In this document: positions 37,701 through 52,700 of the stretch, piece by piece
Position numbering within the stretch: the stretch's first letter is position 1
Layout of the letters: each line of letters opens with the position of its first letter
NCBI GenBank assembly: GCA_051294375.1
Contig: CM119264.1
Span: 15,272,355-15,336,354 of the forward strand
Direction of reading: 5' to 3'
Source: Paraspadella gotoi
Lineage: Eukaryota; Chaetognatha
DNA: 64,000 nt
The notes under the pieces: model-generated
The model's input: only the letters and a program-made list of their open reading frames with translations
Told to the model about the DNA's origin: nothing
Database searches by the model: none
Translations under genes and position numbers: made by a program

Positions 37701-40700
37701 GTACACGTGTTCGGGGGGAGCGGGCAGTCCAGGGGTCGCGACGTTCGTGCTGCAGTATCACGGGAAAGAAGCTGAGTTTCACTGGAGAATTTTCACCAGA
37801 AGTGATCATCGCGGTTTTTCCTCAAAGTTTATGTGGATGATTATCTCGACGCGCTTGGACGGCATTAAAGAAGCTAGAAAGATTGCGGTTGAGACATGAC
37901 GGAGGCGATGAAGAGAGCGGGTTCGAGCTCACAAAGTGGCAAGCTTCACATCCTCAAATCCTGGTGGACGATCCAGAAGGAGATGAAGAAGAAGATGAAA
38001 CGGCGAACGAAGCAGTTGACGGGGGGTTGGAGGAAGAACTGGAGGATAATCTCGAGGGCTTTGGCCGGGGAATGCAATGCCGGAGGATCCGTCGCTCGAT
38101 GAACATGATTCTAAAGTTTTGGGAACGGGATACAATTCGAAACGTGATGTTTTCTTGTACGAGTAACAGACAAAGCAGAGAAGAGGCGAAGACGAAGGGA
38201 AAGTCTTGAGCTGGTCGCGTCGGTCTTCGATCCGCTGGGGTTGGTTGGCCGCCGTTCGTGTTGAAAGGGCGAGAATCATATCCAAAAGATATGATGGAAA
38301 GGGCTGGACTGGGACGACAAGTTGCCTGAAGAGTTGTTCGAGGCGTTTGACAAGTGGCGAAATAGAAAATGTGCTTTCTGAAAAGATTAGAATTCCACGG
38401 TGGACGAGCATCTTGATTGGAATGTGTGAAGGACCATGTTGATCGTGTTTTGTGATGCAAGTTACGAAGGTTATGGAGTGGCTATTTACATAAAGAAGGA
38501 GAATAAAGACGGGAGAAAAACAGTCACGTGACATTACTTTTTGCTAACAGCTCACGTAGTACCAGTAAGATGGCAAGAAAAAAATTATAGTGGAGGACCA
38601 ACTTGATCATGGAAGATTCAATGCCAAGACTGGAACTGAACGCGGCAAGATTGGCGGCGCAGACTCGAGACACAATGATAAGAGAAGCGGGTGGAAGAAT
38701 TTGACGAAATTCACATGACGGATTCGATCACAGTAATTCGATGGAATAAGAGACTGGAAGAAACGTTTTAAAACATATGAAAATTTCGATTGAAAACCAT
38801 TTCGACTCCTCTCGAACCAAGTTGAATGGAAATATGTACCATCTCAGAAAACCCAGCCGATTTGACAAGTCGTGGTAGATGCTGATGATGCTGAAAGCTG
38901 GAAAAAGTTTTCACAAAGGACCAGAATGGCTTCGCCGAAAAGAGGAAAGACTGGCCGAGCCACAAACGATTTGACAGTATGAAGAAAAAGAAAGAAGTAA
39001 ATGTGGAATATCAGCGCAATTCATGACGATAGTGAATTTTAGTCCGATGGAATTTAATTTTTTGCCATTCTACCTAGAGAGTATCCGAAAAAAGATGAGA
39101 ACATGAAAAAAGAGGATTGGGTGCTGAAAGTGACGGAAAAAATTAGTATGTGGGTGAAGAAGGTGAAAAGAATTGTTTACTTTGCAAAAGCAGTGAAGAG
39201 ATTGATCGAAAATAGAATTCGAAAGAAGAAAGGAGAAAACGATAGAGAAAAAAGAAATGAGAATGACGGGAGACGAATATAAGAGAGCAGAGTTAAAATT
39301 GATCAAAGCAATTCAAAGAAAAAATTCGAAAAGAAATATTGAATTAATAAAGTTGGGAGTCATGACAGCCGAATTCGCACAGAGAATTGAGAAGTAGAAA
39401 TTCGAGAAATTGTCGCTATGAGTCCGTTCGTCGACGAGGAGGTTTGATGAGGACTGGAGGAGGTTGGGGAACTCGAAAGGGTTATCATATGACGCTAAAC
39501 ATCCATAATATTACCAAAGGATGACGAGAATGTCGACTCACTGATTCGCCATGAACATATCACATTATTCCATTCTGGTGCATGTGCAACATTCCATTCA
39601 CTGAGACAAAGATTTACCTTGTTGGGAGGGAGGCCAGCAGTGGAAAGATCTTCCGCCGGTGTTTGAAGTGTCAGAGAAACTTGAAGGTTCCAACGCCGCA
39701 AAAGATGGCTGAACATCCAGAGTTCCGTGTAAACGAAGCAATTCCATTGAGATAACTGGACTTGATTGTTTTGGTCCGATACCAGTGAAACATGCTGGGC
39801 GGGGTCTGAACAAAAAGAATGTAGTAATATTCACATGTTTAAACTACTCGAGCGGTAGCCTTTGAAATACTAAAGGACATGACATCGCAATCAAATGCTC
39901 AGCGCGCTAAATTAGATTTAAAAATGTTTACCCAGGTGTACGCACATTCATCTCGGACAACGGTACAAATCTCGTAGGAGCGAGCAACGAGATCGAGAAG
40001 CAATTGCATCATCTCCAAAGCAACGAAAAACTTCACGAAATCGCCGCCAAAGGTATTACCTGGACCTTCGGACCGCCAAACGCTCCGCATTGGGGAGGAG
40101 CATGGGAAAGGTTTGATCCGTGAGACAAAAAAGCATATCAACGCCGTCATCCCATCAGAGTTAGACGTCGACACATTCGCAACGATCCTAAGTGAAATAT
40201 CAGGTATTATGAATCGACGCCATTAACATTCGAATCTTCCGATCCAAAAAGCGATATTGCACTATCTCCAGCAAATTTTCTGTATCCATATTTATTTACA
40301 TCGACATCAACAGCGAGCGTGGCGGTCAGTGAAGACCTGCCTTCTATTGTGCGCGGCGAGCGCTCATACCATGGAGCAGCGGCCAGAAGCGATCTCTCTG
40401 GTGGTGNNNNNNNNNNNNNNNNNNNNNNNNNNNNNNNNNNNNNNNNNNNNNNNNNNNNNNNNNNNNNNNNNNNNNNNNNNNNNNNNNNNNNNNNNNNNNN
40501 NNNNNNTTGTTTAATTCTCCCCTTTTAACTTATCCCATACCGTGTTGTAACTTTTTACCTATAATTTTTGAACAAACAGATTGAAAAACAAATCTTTAAA
40601 AAATGTGCTTACCCATTTAACTTAACAATTTTGTTATTTACCCATTTAAAAAAAATTATTGAAAACAGAATGAACACAAATAAATAAGAACTTATTTCTT

Positions 40701-43700
40701 TGTGATTACTGATGACTATAATGTATTTCTCGATATATTAGCTCTAACACATCAATGATTACGTATTGTTATGCTGAATGACCTTTCCTCTTAAGATAAC
40801 GCAAAATGATGCGGTTTTTTAAGATTTAACAAGAATAATAACTAGTCCAACTAATTACACTTTAAAAATAAATAAATCTAAAGTCGAAATGAAAAATAAA
40901 CTACAATCACAAAAAATCACAAATTCAAAGACATCTTAGAAATTGTTTTTAAAGAAAACGCATGAAGCTTATTTCTTTATATTACAGATATAATTAGCTC
41001 ATCATGTGGGGAATATTTTGCATTAGTTTCAATTAATTTAAAGAATGTTCAGTTAGTTTAAAATGATGAAATAAAAAAATGCCATTTTTTGACTAACCAT
41101 TTTAAAAAATTCATTGCAGACAAACGGTGAATCATTAACAAAAATGCTTCTACTATGGCAACAGCCGGGTTGCCTGTGATGCCCATTGGGATGGGGCATC
41201 TCACTGTTGGCTTTGGGGGCTTCCGACCCTCAGTGATGCCTCTAGTCACTGGCGCGGTTACCCTAGGACGGTCTCGCTTTGCCAACGCAGAGGGAAGTCG
41301 TTAGGACTGTGGATGGAACACTACGCCTCGGATGGTGTGTTCCCCTCTGAGCCAATGTATTTGGCTGAAGGATGGTGGACGTGAGGCGGTGTGAATATAC
41401 CGCCACAGGATCCCCGGGCCAAGACATCACTCAGGTTCCTCAAGCCTGAGAGGTGTCTGCAAGACTGTTACCATAGTGGGAGAGAGAGAAGAGAGCGTGA
41501 GTTGTGGGGGCATAGGCGTTTGTCGTAGCGTACCCCAGGGCATAGGCGTTTGTCATAGCGTACCCGAAGTCGGCAGGGCATAGGCGTTTGTCGTAGCGTA
41601 CCCTGAAAGGTTGCATGTCGATAGTAGGGCTCACCACTTATGGCAACAGCCGGGTTGCCTGTGATACCATTGGGATGGGGCATCTCACTGTTGGCTTTGG
41701 GGCTTCCGACCCTCAGTGATGCTCCAGTCACTGGCGCGGTTACCCCTAGGACGGTCTCGCTTTGCCAACACAGAGGGAAGTCGTTAGGACTGTGGATGGA
41801 ACACTACGCCTGGATGGTGTGTTCCCCCTTGAGCCAATGTATTTGGCTGAAGGATGGTGGACGTGAGGCGGTGTGAATATACCGCATAGGACTCTAACGT
41901 CGTCTTAGGATGAGGAAGACTTTTTCAATGGAGATTTTTGTTATAAATCTGACTACCACAATAATGTCAACGCCCCTGGGAAAAAATTTCAGGTAAAAAT
42001 AGATGTTAAAACATCAGATCCGATCCTGTTATGCATTCTGAAGGGCTCGCATTTTTGTTTCTCTTGACAAATAAAACCATCATTTGACATCGTGAACCAT
42101 TCAATCAAAGATGGATGTCGCTCGGGTGAAAATATTTTTGACGCAATTTTTATATATAAAATAAGAGGATTTCTCACTCAATACAATGTCCAAACGCACT
42201 TTAAGGTTATGTTGTCATTTTACAATAAACTTCGAATTCAGAATCGATAGCAATATGTCCTGAAGGTTCAAATTTTTCTTTACATTTCATTTGGTTATTT
42301 AATATGGATACGATCATGTTAAAGTGAATTAGTCTCCATTTTGGGTGAAATTTTATTTAAAAGTACAAGTTAAAAGAGAGTAAAGCGATCGAATTCTAAG
42401 AGTTTTTCAACGCGGGTAATTCGGAAAAAATCTTATATGGCGAAATCTTCCAAAGAAGGGTGGATTTCCGAAGATTTTGGTTAATGTTTTCTATATTATG
42501 GTCGGATTTTTTTGAAACTTAAAAAATAGCATTATTGCATCATTCTACATTGGGCCGGTCAAAAGATATCATTAAAAAACTCTGATTTTTTGTCAGGAGC
42601 TTAGTCCTAACCGCCACACTACCCCAGTAGAAAGAACAAAGTCGAACCCAAAAGCGAAGTAAAATTTTTTTCTTTTTCGATCTTCACCTTAAAAATTAGT
42701 GCAAAAACTGAAAATGGACAAAAATGGACAAGATTTTTTGAAGATAAAAATTGCTTAAAAACTATCTTTACTGTATCAAATTTATAAGGGAATGGTTTTA
42801 TTTACCCCATTGTTCGCCACTCTTTGTGATATAGTCCAAAGTATAAAAAATTTGGCATTCATATTTGAATAATAATGAGATTCAGTTCATTTCTTGACAA
42901 AATGCTTTTCGTAGACACTGCCATAAATATATGAAGGGTTAGGTTAAAGCATCACGCATAAAACTGGGTAAAACCGAAAAGGAATAGTTTTAACGTTTTC
43001 CGCGTTGGAATTCGCGATTTAAATTTTCTTCATTTTATTAATTTTCCCTAAACAAATATTTTGTTCGCATACGGCGAATTTAAGAGGATAAAAAGACCTA
43101 ACTGGTTACTGAAATTCATGGATATGTCTCACGGTATGGCCCGCACGAAATGAGAACAGTCTTCTTGAAAATCCTTGAACGTATTTCGTTGTTTTTACTT
43201 TCCTTTTTGATTAAATCTGTCTTTTTATCATAAATTTTAGATTCTATGGAAACCGGATCACAATATTCTGCTGTTTTTTAGCGGCAACTATATCTTAACA
43301 AGATGTTTGCTTTGAAAAAGTTTTTGAGAGTCTCTCTTCTTCTTCTCTCTCTCTCTCTGATTTTCTCTCATTTGCTTTATCCTCCTTATTCTTACTTACT
43401 CTTTCTTACCATGGAAATGATTTGAATTTCGAATGCAATGTTTAATAAAATAAACCAATCTCGATATTTTGTATGAATTATTTAATAAAAACCTTTTTAT
43501 GCAATTGTAATTAGGAATTGTTTGAAAAAAAATTGAGAAAAAAAAATTAAGAAAAAATAAATTTTAAAAAAATCTGAAATTTAAAAAAACGGTAAAGAAG
43601 ATTCCGAAATCTTTTTGTTTACTCGATTGCGAAAAAATATACCCCGTTTTATGTGTGATGCATATATTTTTAACCGTTTATAACCGTTAACGGTTATCTT

Positions 43701-46700
43701 AACACTACTCACTGACAAGACCGACCCGAAAATTTAGAGGAGAGGAAGAGGTGAAAAAAAAATAATGGGAGTAAAAAAAAACTGATTTCCCTGGCAGTAA
43801 AAATTCCAATGAATTCGCCACTTACTACATCACTGTCTTGGCGTGCCAAAATCCTTTCCATAAGAGAGGTAGCCAGTCCTTTATTGGCAGCTTCAACTGA
43901 TGTGATGGTTGGTGGAAGCTGCAGATGATCCCCGCTAAGAACCGCTTTCTTTCCTAACAACAGAGGATTCCAACATGACGCTTCGATGGCCTACAGGTAA
44001 ATGATAACATAAAAAAAAATCCGAATTATTGATGCGAAAATGAATTTTTGATGTAATAATAATTGATTGATTGATGTAAGGGTAATTGATTGATTGATGT
44101 AATAGTAATTGATTGGTTGATGTAATTTATGTAATTGTTTGATTGATTGAATAAAAATTTATTGATTAATATAATAGTAATTTATTAATATAATAGTAAC
44201 TTATAGTTGCAATCATAACCAATTATTGAATCTATGAAAAGCAATTATTGATGATATGATAACCAAATATTGATACGACGAAAACTAAATATTGATACGA
44301 TGATAATCATTCATTGATGCGATGATAACCTATAATTGATCAATGATAGTCATTCATTGAAACAAACAAATGCGTGTATAAGTAAGAGAGAGAAAAAATT
44401 AATAAAAAAAATCTTTAAAAAAATGAATGATTGATGTAATAGTAATTGATTGATTGATATAATAGTAATTGATTGATTGATATAATAGTAATTGATTGAT
44501 TGATTGATATAATAGTAATTGATTGATTGATATAATAGTAATTGATTGATATAATAGTAATTAATTGATTGATTGATTGATATAATTGAGGGCCATAGCA
44601 TAGTAATATTACTGGGAACTCCCACGAAGTCCGTTCTGGTCAGCGGTGAAACCAGGGTGGTACAGAAGATATAAAAGATAAAAATCACACCACCGCTCCG
44701 AAGATCAGGAGCTGGTTTCCAACGCGACACGTTCAGACACGAAATGAATATATAATGAATATATAATGTATGGGCCCAAAAAAAAGATTGATATCCGATA
44801 CTTTCCTAGTATCAACGGAGACACTCCAGTCTATCGCAGAATGCCAATAATTTTCACTTCATAACGCTCAATCATCATCCAACCGCAACTAATGTTTTTT
44901 TTCTTGATATGTTCTGGTACATAAATTTGATTTGGAATTAAATGGTAGTGTGGCAGCAAGACTTAAAGCTGCCTCACTGCTGTCCGTCCTCAGCCTCGTC
45001 TCAATGGCTGAGCAGGCTAAATCATCTCATTCCATCCGTGCGTCCCGGGTTCAATCCCTGGGTATCCCGGTTCTGGCTTAAATGTGACGGTGCCGGTATA
45101 AACATGCCAGTGACAGGAGGCGGTCACTGAGGGTCCGCAGCCCCTACGCCAGTTAGTGAGATACCCCGCGTCCCGGGTATCACAGGCTATCCTCCCGTTG
45201 CCATAATAGATTGATTAATTGATATAATAGTAATTGATTGATATAATAGTAATTGATTGATATAATAGTAATTGATTGATTGATATAATAATAATTGATT
45301 ATTGAAGCGATGATAACCAAACCAAATATGATAGTCGCTCATTGATGCGATGATAGTCGCTCATTGATGCGATGATAGTCGCTCATTGATGCGATGATAG
45401 TCGCTCATTGATGCGATGATAGTCGCTCATTGATGCGATGATAGTCGCTCATTGATGCGATGATAGTCGCTCATTGACATTAATCATTCATCGTAAATAA
45501 AACAAACAATTGCGTGTATGAGTGAGAGAAAGAGAAAAACAAGTTTGAGCAAAATTAATTAATTGATAAATTGATTAATTAACTGATTAATGATTGGATT
45601 AATTAATACATCTTGTATTTACATTTAATAAAAAAATAAAAAATCTTAAAAGCATAAGGACTCGGAGGCAGCTTCTCTTCAGATGGTAACGCGTATATTG
45701 ATGCGATGATAACCAAATATTGATGCGATGATAACCAAATATTGAGACGCGATGATAACCAATAATTGATGCGATGATAACAAAATGACTGATGTGATGA
45801 TAATCAATGATTGATCGCGATGATAGTCATTTATTGATATGATGATAATCATTCATTGATACGATGCTAGTCATTCATTGACGCGATGAATCATTCATCG
45901 TAAATAAAACAAATGCGTGTATGAGTGAAAGAGAGAGAGAGGCTGGACAGTTTTCCCGCCAACGAAACTCATTATTAGGTCTCTCTCGTTTATATAAAGA
46001 ATCAGAATTTTTAGGAAAAAATCCACGAAAATCTCGGATGTAAATTTGGGATTTGTATTGAGACAAAAGCGCGGAATAAATGGCGATAATAAAAGTTTTT
46101 AGAAGGAAAAAAGAGAGAGAGAGAAAAAGATAGAGAGAAACTGGACAGCCGCTGGACCGCTGCAGAGCTGAACTCATTTTTCGACAAATATGAGCAGGGA
46201 CAAACTTTTCCTTTCTATAAAAATAATACAAAATAAATATTTGGGTATAGAGCCATATAAGAATTTTTTTGTACATTGAAAGTAAACTTAAAAATGCATT
46301 TTTTGTTTGAGCATGTTCCCATACTAAATTTTTGATTCCCCCATTGAGAGGGGCTACCCTATTCAGAAGAAAAAAAAAATTGTCGCGATAAAGCTAAACT
46401 CTTTTCAATAATAATGATCCAAAAATTATAATCCCTATTAACAAAATATATAGTTGAAAATACTCAGTTAACGACTATGATATTTTGAGATATGTCATCT
46501 CCCAAATCCTCCGCCCCCGGGGTGGCTCTAGGGCGGCCCCAGGGGCAGACTATTCCAGGGGGAGCAGTAAAATGGTCATTGAGGGGCGCCCCTCTGGATT
46601 GCCTCAGGGGCCGCCCCAGGGGGTTCCCCCTGGGGCCAACATTTTGGGTCTATTAGGGGCGCCCTAATGCTTAGCCCCTGGGGCCAAAAAAAGTCTGCCC

Positions 46701-49700
46701 CTGGGGTAACCTTTGGGGAGCAAAAAATGCTCCCCCAGGGGCGAGTTAGGGAGAGAGCAAAGTTTAGATGAGAAAATATACTTTCTGACTATGTTATTGT
46801 ATCTGAGAATATCTCTCCCTATCTGTTACTCTCTTTCTCTCTCTCTCTTTCTACTTTTTTTTTCTCTCTCTCTCTTTCTCTTTCTCTCTCTCTCTTTTTC
46901 TCATTCTCTTTCTTTCTTTTTCTCTCTCTCTAAATTTTTTTTTCTTTCTTTCAAGACTTCTTTCATGTAACTGAATTAAATATACATTTTTTTTCAAATT
47001 TTTGTTAACTTGTTTATTCCTTATTTTATCTAAAAATTATAATATTTGTATTTTTAACCCAATTATTTTATTTTAATTAAAAGATATAGAAACAAGTTTG
47101 AGCAAACAATGTAGGACGTGGCCACAAAAATTTAGTGGTAAAAAGCTAATCAGTCATCTGTCTTCTTTTTTTTCTTACTTTTTAAATTTTTTTTCTGTTT
47201 TTTTTTTTGTTGGATCGACATACTGATGGACTGATAGAGAGATACATAATTTTTAAAATAAATATTCATAATTTGATGTTCAAAAAAGAATTAAATAAAT
47301 CACCAAACTAATAATAGGCAATGACCGACACACCTACTTAGTGAATTATGGAGCCCCACAAAAAATAATAAAAACTATTTATCAAGATTTTTAATTCATG
47401 ATCAATATTATTCCACATCGTGAAATAAAATTTTTTATTTAAGATTTGTAATTAATAATCATCAGTTTGTAGATTGCCTATGATGAACTCACGTTGTTAA
47501 GCAGAGGCTGACGGTTTGAGAGACCAAAGTGAGCAAAACTTTATATCTAGCTCAATCACATACTTTTCTACCCATAAACAAAATTTTATTCCAATCCTCT
47601 ATTTAATTACAAATAATTAGAGTTTAATGCTAATATAGGATTGACTTAAAGTTGATTGAATTATGTAAGTTGATTAAATTATAAAAGTTTACCAAATATA
47701 AAAGTTTACCAATTTATAAAGTTCACCTAATTATAAAAGTTAAGAAAATTATGAAGGTTAACCAAATTAAGTATATGACTAAATTATAAAAAAATTTGTT
47801 GTCAAAACAAATAAAAATTGTTTTTCTCCTAATGCCCAAACAACGAAAATCGAAAGTCTATACATAATGTTCTATCAAAAAAATTACCAAACTTTGCTAG
47901 TTTGACCAAATTGTTAAAGTTAACCAAATTATGAAAGTTGACCAATTATCAAAGTTTACCAAATTATAAAAGTTTACCAAATACTAAAAGTTGACTAAAT
48001 TATATCAGTTGACCAAATTATGTCAGGTGACCAAATTATGTCATTTGGCTAAATTATGTAAGTTGACCAAATTATGCAAGTTGATATTGGTGCAGCTATT
48101 GGTCCATTGATTGATTAATTGAAATGAAAAATATTATTTTTATATTTTATTATAATGAAAGATGAAAAAAATAGATAGAGAAAGAGAGAGAGAAACAGAG
48201 GGAGAGAAAGAGAGGAGAAGAGAGGAAGAGAGAGATAGGAGGGAGAGAGAGCCATTCCAGGGGGCAGGAAAATCCATCCCCCTGGGGGGTGGCTCCGGGG
48301 GAAAGGTTTTTCTAGCCCCAGGGGGATTCCCCCTGGAGTGGCCCTTGGGGCCCCAAAAAAGAGGCTAAGGGGGCCGCCCCAGGCGGTAAAGATTTGCCTG
48401 CCCCGCGGGGCGGCCCCAGCACCGCCCCCGGGGAAGCGATTCTGAAGGATGACATACTTGGATATTTTTGACTTCCAAATATTTTTTTTACTTATCAAAA
48501 AAATTTATTTCCTCATTTTAAAAAATTTTAATCTTGAATGAAATTTTTGATCGTTCTTTTTTAAGGAAGAAACCAGACCGAGGTCAAATTTTATATTTGC
48601 ATATTTAATTAATTTATAAATAGTTATCACAACTCAAATAATTATTATTTAAAAAAAAGATAAAAATGATTAAATATATACACTAAAAATGATTTGATAA
48701 TGTTATAATAGTATAAATTATCTGAATAACAAAAAATGTAATATTTAATTTGACTATATCTCTCTTATCAACTCCTATTTTAGATATAATTTGCCAATAG
48801 TGGGCCAACCGGTCCAAATTTACAATAATAAATAAAAACAATTTTTTTTTGGGAAAAAAATATGATGCTGTGGCGGTATATTCACACCGCCTCACGTCCA
48901 CCATCCGTCAGCCAAATCCATTGGCTCAGAGGGGGAACACACCATCCCAGGCGTAGTGTTCCATCTACAGTCCTAACGACTTCCCTCTGCGTTGGCAAAG
49001 CGAGACCGTCCTAGGGTAACCGCGCCAGTGACTGGAGGCGTCACTGAGGGTCGGAAGCCCCCAAAGCCAACAGTGAGATGCCCCATCCCAATGGGCATCA
49101 CAGGCAACCCGGCTGTTGCCATAATGCATGCAATTATATTATTCGGCAAAAGTGCTGCATATATAATAGGTCACACAAGTTGATGTACATGTGACATTGC
49201 CTGCATTATAAGTTACTCTTCCCTTTTTCTAAAATGAATTCACGAAAATCTCGGATGTAAATTTTGGATTTTGTATTGATAAAAAAAATAAATGTCGATA
49301 AAAGTTTTTAGAAGGAAAGAAATAATAAGAATTTTTCAAAAAACGAACGATCACGCAAGAGACCGTACAGAGAGAGACACGCACACAGAGAGACTGAGAA
49401 AGACGGAGAGAGAGCCTGAACTCGTTTTTAAACAATTCAGAAAAGGCAGCGCCTGAAAAAAAAATATATATAATTAAAAAATAAATATAAGAAAGGCAAA
49501 AAATGTTACAATGGTTTAAAATTGGAAATTTTTACAATCATAGGTTGTTAACGATTTTATTTTTATTTGTATTAAAATTAAGATATAGCTTCTCATTAAA
49601 AAGTTCCTTTGAGTTTCCATTTTTATTATAGATTTAAAAATTTTTTTTTGAATTTCATCTTCAATATTATATACTGCAATATGTAAATTAGATTAAAGCA

Positions 49701-52700
49701 TTTCTATATACTAATTTGGATACTATAAATATAATGAGTACCATAATCTCATTTGCATATTGCAGTAAATTAAAATGAAGTGGAAATTCAAACAAAAAAT
49801 ACTTAAATCCGAATGTAATAAAAAAATATCAAAGCTACTTCAAGATGAGAAGCCATATCTAAATTTTTAACTTACTATGATCGCACACTTTTATAAAACT
49901 TCATCGTAATTACTAATAATTTTTATTTAAAAAAAAATAAGTCCAGCCAAAACTATAAAAGGGTAGTAGTTTTTATACAAAAAAGCGTGACGACGACGAC
50001 GTCACAAAGAAGCTGACCCGAATCAATATCGAGCCTGAACCGGCTTCGCCGGTCATGGCTTGATAAAAAAAGCATAATCAATTAGTGAAACAGGTTTTTT
50101 TTTTCTATTTAAACTCATTTCCACCGAAACTTGATTTCCAGCTCAATCACACACTTCCCTACCCACATAAAAAATTTCAAGTCAAGCGCCCCATATACTC
50201 ACGAGTAATTGGCTTTCAAAGCAAAGGGGGAGACAGATGGACGGGCATTTTTTTTTTTGGCATAATTTATCCTAGTTCGATGTTCTGCCATGATTTAAGT
50301 CACTTACCGACAAGCTTTTGGGGTGGGACCAACGGACCGACAAAGTGAATTATCGAGTAAGCTGTAAGCAGATCTGTGGATAAGGCGCTACACTATCATC
50401 GAAGTTAACGTTAAAATCGGAAAAATTATACTTATGGGATATTCAGATAGCTTATCCAGAATAATTCTTGAAAACTTCAGAGGTTCTTCTCATAAATTCT
50501 TAATATTTTCAAAAAGGACAAAAATGTTTCATATAATTTTTTTACGATTCCTAAAGATGAACCAAACGCTATGCACAGTTTTTTTAGCTTTCTTTAAATA
50601 TTTTTGCCTTACAAATACGGTAAGACTGAAGTTTTAAAGAGAAAATTTGAATTAATAAATTAAGCTGGGAAGTTTATAATACTAACGTGGATTTAACGAG
50701 TAAATTATTTTATTATCAAGTAAACAATTAATGAAAAACATTTTGATTTTCTGAATAAGGAGGTATCGGAATAGAGTTTCAGTAAAATAATAAATGAGTT
50801 TACATTATATAGTTTTTGTCATTTTCGTTACCAAAAAACGTTTTAAATTTTTCTTAAATGGGAAGGTTGATCTTTAAAGCCCGTAATTTTAAAATTAAAA
50901 AAAAAAATAAATAAAATTTTTTTTTCAATGTCTATTTGTTCTATCACAAATCCCATCGTGAGTTCAATGGTTTGCCTCATTTGCCCGATCCATTTCCCGT
51001 TCATTCCTCGATCCTTAGCACTACTCTGTCTTTCTCAATGAATGGTTGCTCTTTTTATTGTTTCTATTCTTTTATTTTTAAATTACAATACATAACTGAC
51101 AATTACATAGGTCGTTGTTGTGGTTCATCAGTTGAAAATTGCTCTTAAAAATGAAATTTACTTTATAAACTAGTCTTATCGAATTGGTGTAAAATAAATA
51201 ATTTTGAAAATCATTTTGGTAATTACTTATGAAGCGGAACTTTGCGGAAGATCTCCCGAATATATCATGTGCGTTATAAAATCAATCAAATTAAATAAGA
51301 ATGATCATGTTTCCACATGTTTTCATATAGTTTTTTAGCTAATTTTTGATACAGTAAAACATTTTTTGAATAATTTTTAATTCATCCATGCTATATATTC
51401 AGTTATTTACTAAGATTTTAAAAAAATTTAAAATGTATCAAGTTCCAAGAATATAGCTCGACAAAGTGAGTCAAAAATAAGGAAAACCCCATATGTCCAG
51501 AAAAACTGATTTTTGAAAACTGATATTACACGAGAGGTTTTTTATGATACTTCTTCAAAGATTAAAAGCATTAATATTATTGTATGATGTACTACCCTTT
51601 TTCCGACTTTAGATGCTAAATCGATGATAGCGCGCTAAGTGGGCTGAAGATGACTATCCGTAACTTCTTTAACCCCCTCTAGCAGCTATGGAACGGGTCC
51701 TGGGCTTGGAACCAGGCTTGAGGGTTTTCCACGCCCCCAAGGTGGCTTACGGCCGTCCTCACACTTCCTGCAGGGTATATACCGGGTTAGGATTGAACCC
51801 AGTGCCTAGTGGTCATGAGCTGATGGCTTTACTCAATGAGCCACCGGGTCACGACTGAAGGGGTCATGCTTAGAGGAGGGGTGAACTTTGCTATGCCCGA
51901 CTACAGATCCGGCTAAAAAGAGAGAGAGCGACATATATTTAAAAGAGATAGCTGGACACTGGACAGCCACTGCAAAGCTGAACTCGTCTATATATAAAAA
52001 TTGTTTTGTAAATAAAACAAATAAATGAGTGTAGGAATATGAAACAACAATTTAAAAGACCTCAATAATGAGAAGCCATGTCTAAATTTTTAGCTTCCTA
52101 TAGTTATACACGAGCTATTTTCAATGTTAAAACAGGGTAACGACGACTTAGACGGCACAAAGAAACAATACTAAATGATTATCTACGCCCAAAATGGGCT
52201 TAAGAAAAAGGGTCATTCAATTCAACTTCAAAATAGGCCAAAATGGAGTACAAATTCAGAAGGCTGAGCTCCTGCCGATTCCGAAAATGTATTCACTTTA
52301 AACATTTGATGCATTCTACGCCATTTTATATCGGTTTTAATTATAATATAAAATAAAAGAAACCTATCTGAAGAGTTGCAGGTCAAACAAAAAAGCTAAT
52401 CCATCTGATATTTTTTATGAATTTTTTATTAGTGAATTCGAAAAATGTAATAGAGTAGGAGTCTACGTCGTTCTTAGAGATCGAGGAAGACTTTTTCAAT
52501 GGAGATTTGTGTTCAAATCTGACTACCAAACAATATAAACGCTACTGGTAAAAATTCTGGTAAAATATCGATGTAAAAACACTATAATTCCGATCCTGTT
52601 GCATCTGAAGGGCTCGCATTTTTTTTTCTTTGTCAAATCATCATCATCTTGATATCAAACAAGCCAGAACAAATAGATTGCTTCTGGATGGAAAAATTTT

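Larger units (their letters stand above)
32150..40406 (+). mobile_element. Decayed BEL/Pao retrotransposon
   Basis: Region order gag, zinc knuckles, aspartic protease, RT, RNase H, integrase identifies BEL/Pao, a metazoan LTR group. A left LTR may begin TGTAAAGAGAGG at 32150, right after the minisatellite, but I could not define its end. The right end is lost in the N gap. Coding is broken by many frameshifts and stops. A MITE (35659-36365) splits it. Domains are listed separately. Confidence 0.88.

Noticed and set aside
37929-38534. 201-residue minus ORF
   Set aside because: Antisense to the BEL/Pao RT, whose plus-strand motifs (YVDD, VFDPLGL) are clear.
41468-41731. 87-residue minus ORF with repeated YDKRLCP
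   Set aside because: The repeat is the translated minisatellite of the SINE composite.
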